NCBI GenBank assembly: GCA_007449985.2
Contig: VIIQ02000112.1
Coordinates: forward strand, 262,545-326,544
Reading direction: 5' to 3'
Source: Desmodesmus armatus
Lineage: Eukaryota; Chlorophyta; Chlorophyceae; Sphaeropleales; Scenedesmaceae
Length of the DNA stretch: 64,000 nt
In this document: positions 58,788-64,000 of the stretch, piece by piece
Position numbering within the stretch: the first letter of the stretch is position 1
Layout of the letters: each line of letters opens with the position of its first letter
Position numbers and translations under genes: made by a program
The notes under the pieces: model-generated
The model's input: the letters and a program-made list of their open reading frames with translations, nothing else
What the model was told of the DNA's origin: nothing
Database searches by the model: none

Positions 58788-61700
58788 GGTGACAGAGAGA
58801 GTTGTTGGGGGGGGGGTGGAGGGGGAGGGAAGGCGATGTGGAGGGCGCAAAAGGCAAGTCACCTTTGGCAGCCTCCACATTGCGTGCCCGTTGTCCCCCC
58901 CCCCCCCCCCCCCCCCGCAAAACAACTCTCTGTCCCAAATTGACTCAAGAATCCTCTTGTGCAGCACAGTGATTCCTTCATACAGAGCTTCAGCCCTGGC
59001 TCACTACTGGTGTGTAGGAATTTGGCTCAGCAGTGATAGCTGATTGCGTACGCCCAGGGCCTTGATGTGCACACCACGCTCATCACTTGATGTGTGTAGA
59101 CACAGGGAGTGCATCCAGCCAATGCATCAACCATCCAAGGTTGTGACATTCCAAAGTTGGGTGTTTGTTTGCAGCAAACTCACTCTTTTTTTTCGTTACC
59201 TCACTTTTTTTTGCTACCGCACTCACTTGCGTGCCGCCCTCATGCTCTTGTTGCTGATGATGTCAGCCTGGCTGCGGTTGACAGTTGCCACGTAGCCCAA
59301 GCGCAGGGGGACAACCAGGTTGGCCAGGGCTGCCATTGCATTGGTGCCACGGTCCATGATGTCAAGCTTGGTCAACACACCTGCATTTGGGTGCAGAGGC
59401 GGGCGGTGGGGCGTGGGGTGGGGTGGGGTGGGGGGTGGGGGGTCACACACCATACCGCTTGCACACGTGCGGTGGAGCATTTCCAGTTATTCAACCTGGC
59501 CCCCACACAAAGACAACTGACAGCCACACCGGAGGACAACACAGGCAGGGCTGCCATGGCATTGGTGCCACGGTCCATGATGTCAAGCTTGGTCAACACA
59601 CCTGCATTTGGGTGCAGAGGCGGGCGGTGGGGCGTGGGGTGGGGTGGGGTGGGGGGTGGGAGGGTCACACACCATACCGCTTCCTTACGTGCGGTGGAGC
59701 ATTTCCATTTATTCAACCTGGCTCCCACACAAAGACAACTGACAGCCACACCGGAGGACAACACAGGCAGGGCTGCCATGGCATTGGTGCCGCGATCCAT
59801 GATGTCAAGCTTGGTCAATACACCTGCATAGTAAACAGAGGGGGGTGTCAAAATGTTGCGAGGGCCCGGGGGGGGGGGGAGAAAATTCAACCTGATGAGT
59901 CAATTTGCACACACATGTCCACAGGCAAGGGCTTCGACCCAGCTGGCTGAAAACGTATAGGAGCTGGCCAGCGCAGCCATGGCATTGGTGCCCCTGTGCA
60001 TGATCTCAAGCTTGGTCAACACACCTGCAGCGGGGAGGGGGAGGGAGAGTTGGGCGAGAGGGGGGGGGGGGGTTGTGTGGGGTTGTGTGTGTGTGTGGGG
60101 GGGGGGGGGGGTCAGAAGAGGATCAACAGCCACACAGCAACCAGCCCTTGCCACCCACTGTCATCTTTCTGTGGGAACCTGCTGCACCATCCCACTGCAC
60201 CATCTGCAGTGCTTTGCTGTTGGCCACCCGATACACATGCCGCCCCCCTCACCATTGGGACCAAAGGTGTTAGTGTCAACACCTACCTGTCAACTGTGCC
60301 TTCGCCCCCCCCCCCCCCGCCGTCCACCAGCTTGGCTGTCTGCACTGCATTCTGTGGCACAGGAGTGCACATGCAAGCCACTTTGCCCTCGAAACCTCCC
60401 GCACATCGACCCATACTAGACTGACTAATGCCGCAGATGCTTGGACAATTGCCTACATGTCACACCCGAAACCCTTTTCCCCCCCCCATGACACCCCCCC
60501 CCAACTGGAAGTCCAGATGATGGAAGTCTTCTGATGAGTAAAAGGAAAGCATCCTTACCCACCGTGCGTGCTCCCTCTGCGTCCACAAGCTGCGCCATCT
60601 GCAGTGCATCGCTAGTGGCTGACTGTACACCCCATTCCTCACTGGAACCCCTTGTCTGGCATGTAAAGGCAATGCCACTGATGCCTGCATACTGGCTGCA
60701 CCCCCCCTCCCCGGGGGCAGGTTTGATATCGCCGGATTCAATGCTTTTTTATTGAAGGAGAAAGGGGAGTAACCCTACCTATCGTGCGTGCTCCCTCTGC
60801 GTCCACCAGTTGCGCCATCTGCAGTGCATCGCTGTTGGCCAGGTCTGTGTTAGCGGCTGACACCGCCAGGATGATACACGACGGCTCACGAATGTACTGT
60901 GTGGTGTGTGTGTGTGGGGGGGGGGGGGCAAGCGGGAATGCGAGAGGTAAGGGGGGGGGAGCAAAAGGGGAGAGGGAAGTCAGTCATGGGTATCTGAGGG
61001 AGGGGGGGGTGCAGAGCGTATAAGCAGCTGGCAGTGGGTTGCTGTTGTCAGCGGACACTGCAAGGCGATGCACGATGGCTCACGAATGTACTGTGAAACA
61101 AGGGAGGGGAGAGGGGAAGCAGTCAACCACAATGTAATTGGAGGGAGGAGAGACGAGTTGCAGGAGGTACAAAATGCAGTGGAGGATCGCATGCGGTGCT
61201 GTTGGCCGCTGACACCGCAAGGATGATGCAGGACGGCTCACGGATGTACTGCAGAGGGAGGGAGGGAGGCAAGTCGTCAGTCACTGGCCATTGGGGGGAC
61301 AATTGGCGGCTGACACCAAAACAGTGATGCAGGACGGCTCACAAAGGTACTAGGGTGAGGGACGAGAGAGGGTGCCACCCTTGGAGGGGGGAGAGATTTG
61401 GGGTCTTGTCAAAGCGAACACGGTGAGTCAAAGCTTGGGGTGGTCGAGGCCCCCACTACGGCAGATGATGCACGAGGGTCAAGAACATGCTCTGTAAACC
61501 CTGCAGTCCAGCAACCCAGCAACAAACCCACACACCTGCAGAATCATCTCCTGATGCGCTGCTCAATATTTGATGGCCACCCACCCTCCAAACCCCCACT
61601 GTGCCAACCCAAAACCCCGCAATAAACCCACTCACCTGCAGAATCATCTCCCTGATGCGCTGCTCGATGTTAGAGGGTTGGTCCCCCACAGGAACCTTGG

Positions 61701-62511
61701 TAATGCCTGGCAGGTCAATCAGGGTCATGGTGCTGCACGACAGCAGCAGCAGCAGCAGCAGCAGTGTCAACAGTACAGTACAGTACCCATCAACCCTTCG
61801 GAAATGCTGACCCCATACACGAGCTTGTACTGTGCTTGAACGACACCACCCCCCACACACAGTTGCCCCCTTCGCTGCACAGACACGGGCGCTGTAGGAC
61901 CGCTAGCTAGGATCACAGCATGGTACAGGTGTGCTTATGCTGACACAGACACATCAACACTTTGCATATGTACTAACAGCACGTGTGGTGAGAGGATCTT
62001 GAGGCAAGTGGGGTTTTTCCGCTGGTGTTCCTGTACATTGCCAACAGCGCCTTTGGACCTGACACCCCCTGCATACTGCAAGCAACCCCTCAGAGTCATA
62101 TCCATCCCCTTCCCCCCCCCCCCCCCCCGGGCTCCTACCCCCCCCCCTCCTCCCCGCTGGCCCTGCACTCACAGCACGTTGGTGAGAAGATCTTGAGGCG
62201 TAAGGGTTTGTCGCTGATGTTCTTGTTGCCACCAGAGACCATTATCAAGGCACACAACCAAGTCCCATCATCTGTGTTGCGCTGTGCGTGCATCCCCCCC
62301 CCCCCCCCGCGCCCGTCTCTGCCCCTCCCCTTCCACCCCCCCCCCCCCCCCACCACAACACACACACACACACACGCCCCAGATTCCAGGCTGCCACTCA
62401 CAGCACGTTTGGTGAGAAGATCTTGAGGCGGATGGGTTTGTCACTGATGTTCTTGTTGCCACCTGACACCCTGTCCGTTCTCACTCGCAATCTCAGCACG
62501 GATCCTGCAGC

Positions 62512-62562
<51 letters not shown>

Positions 62563-63035
62563 GAGAGGTTCAACACTGCGCATATGCATTTCCTTTTGCA
62601 TGTGTCTCGACGAGACATTCCGTACAACATGCCCAGGTCAACATTTGTGTGGAAACAAAAGGACTACGTGCCGCCCTGTGCAGTTTGCTGCAACTGACTC
62701 CCACTGGCTGTGACATGTCAGAACAACTGCATCACAAGCGCACACACATTTGCCTGTTTAGGTTGCCCTGTGCCAGCAAACCGACATCCCCCTCCCAAAA
62801 ATCAAAGCACCCCCCCCCCACCCCACCCACACCCACCTGTCAAAATCATAGAAGACCTTTCCAGGTGCATGCAGGAACTCCCCCCCCTCTTGCCCTGCCC
62901 AGCCGCCGGCCATTGCTGCCACTGCTGCCGCCCTGCTGCCACTGCTGCCATTGCTGCCGGTGTCTTGATCAGCTGCAGCACCAGAGGCCGCCGTGTGCAG
63001 ATGTCCGGACCACGCGGCAAGAAATCCCTGCCCAC
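42567..63035 (-). CDS. dynamin-related GTPase (Drp1/DRP3 type), 5' end outside window
   Basis: Exons in gene order: 63035-62837, 62504-62402, 61732-61636, 60896-60779, 59380-59227, 57893-57796, 57465-57345, 57058-56932, 56043-55947, 55692-55682 (microexon), 55452-55387, 54140-54027, 52999-52892, 51934-51872, 51604-51517, 50211-50103, 47786-47492, 46203-46058, 44048-43961, 42964-42567. GTPase motifs: [11 protein letters not shown] (G2), [14 protein letters not shown] (G3), TKLD (G4). The middle domain has [23 protein letters not shown] and [11 protein letters not shown] Ser/Gly-rich variable region ([26 protein letters not shown]) replaces a PH domain. The GED is [16 protein letters not shown] through [20 protein letters not shown]. 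The P-loop exon should lie beyond 64000. It would drive mitochondrial/peroxisomal fission by helical assembly. Three one-base indels interrupt the frame. Confidence 0.85.
43130..43860 (-). repeat. decoy 3'-end copies of GED exon 19
   Basis: The end of exon 44048-43961 ([14 protein letters not shown] plus GTG donor) recurs at about 43818-43855, 43581-43625, 43379-43410, 43264-43290 and 43138-43165, always downstream. Units are separated by long poly-C runs on the plus strand. Identity falls away from the source exon. Confidence 0.75.
44430..45970 (-). repeat. 11-copy ~148-bp array of GED exon end
   Basis: Each unit holds, in gene sense, GATTGCAG, the 26-nt CAGCACCTCATCGCACAACT-CTACAG and a GTGGGGCTGC donor. 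They begin near 44443, 44590, 44737, 44880, 45029, 45177, 45322, 45471, 45620, 45771 and 45917; the true exon end (46058) makes twelve. Units differ mainly in the length of one C run. The exon fragment encodes QHLIAQLY. Because 26 nt is not a multiple of three, including extra copies would shift the frame. Confidence 0.9.
46330..46655 (-). repeat. two decoy 5'-end copies of GED exon 18
   Basis: Copies at about 46330-46434 and 46567-46653 repeat the acceptor and [20 protein letters not shown] of exon 46203-46058, with the same upstream intron. The unit is about 225 bp. Both lie upstream of the complete exon. Confidence 0.85.
46985..47330 (-). repeat. decoy 3'-end copies of variable-region exon 17
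   Basis: About 47240-47325 ([20 protein letters not shown]) and 46985-47055 ([18 protein letters not shown]) copy the end of exon 47786-47492 with its donor. A weaker third trace is at 46750-46800. All lie downstream. Confidence 0.8.
47990..48310 (-). repeat. decoy 5'-end copies of exon 17
   Basis: Copies with [17 protein letters not shown] near 47985-48085 and a shorter MIEFDDSSS near 48284-48305 repeat the start of exon 47786-47492 with acceptor ACAG (ACAGGCGTGGCTGTGGCGGC). Both lie upstream of the complete exon. Confidence 0.8.
48500..50102 (-). repeat. higher-order repeat of exon 16 3'-end copies
   Basis: Blocks of about 545, 523 and 508 bp start near 48515, 49065 and 49588. Each contains several variants of the end of exon 50211-50103 (AGCAGC-rich, then GCCGGCAGCAATGACCTGCT and a GTGAGT donor), separated by distinct poly-C/poly-G spacers. 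Variants read [11 protein letters not shown] and [10 protein letters not shown]. Corresponding monomers in neighbouring blocks are almost identical, while monomers within a block differ. Confidence 0.85.
50230..51100 (-). repeat. decoy 5'-end copies of exon 16
   Basis: The acceptor plus [14 protein letters not shown] start of exon 50211-50103 recurs near 50385-50437, 50609-50661, 50820-50872 and 51052-51097. They are arranged in two ~450-bp blocks that also share AGATTGAACACCAACAGCAC and a CAG tract. All lie upstream. Confidence 0.85.
51300..51430 (-). repeat. decoy 3'-end copies of exon 15
   Basis: Two virtually identical ~85-bp units (CCTCCTCCACCCCCGCGTGT near 51318 and 51403) copy the TRGGGG end and GTA donor of exon 51604-51517. 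A degenerate third lies near 51185-51240. All lie downstream. Confidence 0.8.
51607..51662 (-). repeat. (CTG)n tract forming the acceptor of exon 15
   Basis: About 19 CTG units in gene sense end in CTGCAG directly before exon 51604 (GACCTTCACAAGGCG). Confidence 0.8.
52150..52221 (-). repeat. decoy 5'-end copy of exon 14
   Basis: [13 protein letters not shown] with acceptor TTCCAG, upstream of exon 51934-51872 ([13 protein letters not shown]). It has a longer CAG/Ala tract and no proper donor. Confidence 0.7.
52690..52760 (-). repeat. decoy 3'-end copy of exon 13
   Basis: [19 protein letters not shown] with a GTGGGTGA donor, downstream of the complete exon 52999-52892. Confidence 0.85.
53320..53900 (-). 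repeat. four decoy 3'-end copies of exon 12
   Basis: [21 protein letters not shown] ends at about 53836-53895, 53651-53702, 53527-53590 and 53322-53375, each with a donor and a following G-rich intron start. All lie downstream of exon 54140-54027. Confidence 0.85.
54316..54865 (-). repeat. three decoy 5'-end copies of exon 12
   Basis: [21 protein letters not shown] starts at about 54818-54863, 54573-54612 and 54316-54368, each behind an acceptor. All lie upstream of exon 54140-54027. Confidence 0.85.
54991..55045. repeat. interstitial telomere-type repeat
   Basis: CCTAAACCCTAAACCCTACA continuing with ACCTAAACCCTAAACCCTAG, then TAGGGTTT: short CCCTAAA arrays with a head-to-head end inside a dynamin intron. 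The TTTAGGG type is known from plants and several green algae. Confidence 0.8.
55095..55175 (-). repeat. decoy 3'-end copy of exon 11
   Basis: Reads [18 protein letters not shown] versus [18 protein letters not shown] in the real exon 55452-55387, with the donor altered. It lies downstream. Confidence 0.75.
55295..55355. other. AT-only island in dynamin intron
   Basis: About 55 nt almost entirely A/T (ATATATGATAATATACTAAT) in an otherwise GC-rich intron. Function unknown. Confidence 0.7.
55682..55692 (-). CDS. predicted 11-nt microexon of the dynamin gene
   Basis: In gene sense GAGTTAG precedes TCATACCTGAC, and GTTCCG follows. Exon 56043-55947 ends in phase 1 and exon 55452-55387 starts in phase 0, so a segment of length 2 modulo 3 is required. 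This one adds V-I-P-D, matching the conserved (L/F)(F/V)xPD that precedes PFE in Drp1/DRP3 proteins. Not part of a longer frame, so easily missed. Confidence 0.55.
55720..55795 (-). repeat. decoy 3'-end copy of exon 10
   Basis: [21 protein letters not shown] with a GTGGGT donor, downstream of exon 56043-55947 ([20 protein letters not shown]). Confidence 0.85.
56115..56180 (-). repeat. decoy 5'-end copy of exon 10
   Basis: [17 protein letters not shown], upstream of exon 56043-55947 ([17 protein letters not shown]). Confidence 0.75.
56406..56463 (+). repeat. (CTG)n tract
   Basis: About 19 CTG units on the plus strand (CAG in gene sense) between decoy copies of exon 9. Confidence 0.9.
56490..56825 (-). 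repeat. three decoy 3'-end copies of exon 9
   Basis: [24 protein letters not shown] ends at about 56755-56822, 56617-56687 and (degenerate) 56490-56560, each followed by a donor-like GT. All lie downstream of exon 57058-56932. Confidence 0.85.
57105..57159 (-). repeat. (CTG)n tract upstream of exon 9 acceptor
   Basis: About 18 CTG units in gene sense, followed by a T/C-rich stretch and CTGCTGTAG before exon 57058. Confidence 0.8.
57545..57600 (-). repeat. decoy 5'-end copy of exon 8
   Basis: CTGTTCTCGG-region copy: in gene sense it retains CTCCGTCAGATCAGTGAGGC from exon 57465-57345 and sits upstream of it, with the start of the exon degraded. Confidence 0.7.
58003..58470 (-). repeat. decoy 5'-end copies of exon 7
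   Basis: [10 protein letters not shown] at about 58003-58051, [16 protein letters not shown] near 58425-58470 and a poorer copy near 58340-58380. All lie upstream of exon 57893-57796. Confidence 0.8.
59545..60024 (-). repeat. three decoy 5'-end copies of the G4 exon
   Basis: [19 protein letters not shown] recurs at 59546-59601, 59766-59823 and (as [19 protein letters not shown]) 59970-60024. The unit is about 221, 221 and 201 bp. Each has TGCAG before it. All lie upstream of the complete exon 59380-59227. Confidence 0.9.
60186..60640 (-). repeat. decoy 3'-end copies of exon 5
   Basis: [19 protein letters not shown] ends at about 60553-60620, with degenerate ones at 60310-60350 and 60186-60225, downstream of exon 60896-60779. 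Confidence 0.8.
61038..61352 (-). repeat. three decoy 5'-end copies of exon 5
   Basis: YIREPSC-type starts at about 61041-61093, 61197-61252 ([17 protein letters not shown]) and 61302-61351, upstream of exon 60896-60779. Confidence 0.85.
61535..61585 (-). repeat. decoy 3'-end copy of the G3 exon
   Basis: Copies the [11 protein letters not shown] end of exon 61732-61636 but has lost one C, which breaks the frame. It lies downstream. Confidence 0.75.
61978..62240 (-). repeat. two decoy 3'-end copies of exon 3
   Basis: [16 protein letters not shown] near 62171-62238 and a degraded copy near 61978-62045, both downstream of exon 62504-62402 ([19 protein letters not shown]). Confidence 0.8.
62512..62561 (-). 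repeat. (CTG)n tract forming the acceptor of dynamin exon 3
   Basis: About 16 CTG units in gene sense, then CGCTGCAG and exon 62504. Confidence 0.8.
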
Positions 63036-63167
63036 CTGCATTGCATCAGAAAGGGGGGGGGGTATCAGGGAGGATAAGCGGAGGAGGGGGAATGCCATGA
63101 CAGAATGAACAAGGTGTATATTGAAGGTTGTAGCAAGAATGGTTGTAGGGCCTTATTGCGCCCCTCA

Positions 63168-63233
63168 CCACTGTAGCACCAGGGGCCGCCGTGTGCAGAT
63201 GTCCGGCCCACGCGGCAAGACATCCCGGCCGAC
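63168..63233 (-). repeat. decoy 5'-end copy of the G2 exon
   Basis: [20 protein letters not shown] behind CCCGCAG, upstream of exon 63035-62837 ([20 protein letters not shown]). Confidence 0.85.
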
Positions 63234-63240
63234 CTGCGGG

Positions 63241-64000
63241 GCCCGGGGGGGGGGGGGGGGTAGGGGAAGGGAAGGGGGTTCAAGACAGTGTCAGCAAAGG
63301 TAGCAAGAAGGCCGAGCCAACCTGCACAGGCAAACGGCATGCAGAGGAGAAGTCCTAGATTGGTAGTGCAGGTGTAATAGGACAAAGATCCCCCGGCCGC
63401 CACAATAAAGTCCTCTGCCAACAAATAATAAATCACCATGCAGCTGTGCTGCTGTTGGTGCTGCTGCTGCTGCTGCTGTGGAGGATTCTTCCATGCTGCT
63501 GCTGCCGCAGCAGCTGCTGCTCAGGTCTGTTCCAAGCTTTTGAGGGCACGCTGAGTGCTTTTGTTGAGCCTCGCAAAGTGGAGTCGCTGGATTTGTGATC
63601 CATTGTCCTTCCGCTGCATCCCTGCATTGCTGCCGTCCAATTTCTGAGTAGATGCTGGGTCACGTTTTGACACGCATTCTCTTGCAGTTTCATGCTGCTG
63701 CTGCTGCTGCTGCTGTTGGTCACCAGTGTCGACCACCCCTGCTACGGCATCGGCTTGTGCTGTTACCGCCGCCGCCGCCCTGCTGCTGCTGCGGATGCTG
63801 CTGTTGCCGCAGCCGCCGCCATCGCCATTGCTCCTGCTGGTGGTGCGGCTGCTCTTGCTGCTGCTGCAGCTGAAGAGACTGTTGCAGCAGCTGCTGCTGC
63901 TGCTGCTGCTGCTACTGCTGCCCCCACCGCTGCCTCCACTGCTATTGCTGCCGCCACTGCTGCAGCTCCTACTGCAGCCGCACCACCACTGCCAGCCCTA
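63241..64000. other. dynamin 5' intron or N-terminal region, unresolved
   Basis: No GSQSSGKS P-loop exon is visible, so it must lie beyond the window. CTG/GCC-rich sequence at 63440-63960 could encode Ala/Ser-rich N-terminal sequence, but I cannot support a specific exon. Confidence 0.4.

Overview
The window reads as nuclear DNA of a chlorophyte green alga, most likely a chlamydomonadalean. My best guess is Haematococcus or a close relative, inferred from style (intron-rich genes, GT-AG introns, CTG/CAG and poly-C/poly-G tracts, TGTAA in retroelement 3' ends) and not from a database match. No rRNA, intact tRNA or CRISPR array was found.

Layout. 1-3056: no gene. 3057-3296 (-): small two-helix membrane protein. 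3826-15158 (+): complete 13-exon gene for a U2AF65-like RS/RRM/UHM splicing factor, with a LINE tail, a 290-bp foldback and a 139-bp palindrome in its introns. 15597-25600: retroelement-rich; five 5'-truncated LINE copies keep direct target duplications, next to a decayed RNase III (Dicer-type) fragment. 26685-33900 (+): two tandem secreted trypsin-like protease genes on a ~4.5-kb duplication. 36023-37501 (-): low-complexity protein with an RPRGxLFG repeat. 37921-41390 (-): SET-domain lysine methyltransferase. 42567-63035 and beyond the right edge (-): dynamin-related GTPase of the Drp1/DRP3 type, at least 20 exons.

The main discovery is architectural. In the dynamin gene almost every exon is accompanied by tandem partial copies of itself. 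Copies of the exon's 5' part, each with a 3' splice site and intron end, lie upstream. Copies of its 3' part, each with a 5' splice site and intron start, lie downstream. The extremes are a 12-copy ~148-bp array at the GED exon and a higher-order repeat of ~520-bp blocks. The same geometry occurs in the SET and U2AF-like genes. These introns appear to have grown by duplication of segments that straddle splice junctions, leaving dozens of decoy splice sites.

All exon models are manual readings from splice signals, intron phase and protein-family similarity recalled from knowledge. The dynamin model is phase-consistent once an 11-nt microexon is added, apart from three single-base indels that are either assembly errors or genuine damage.
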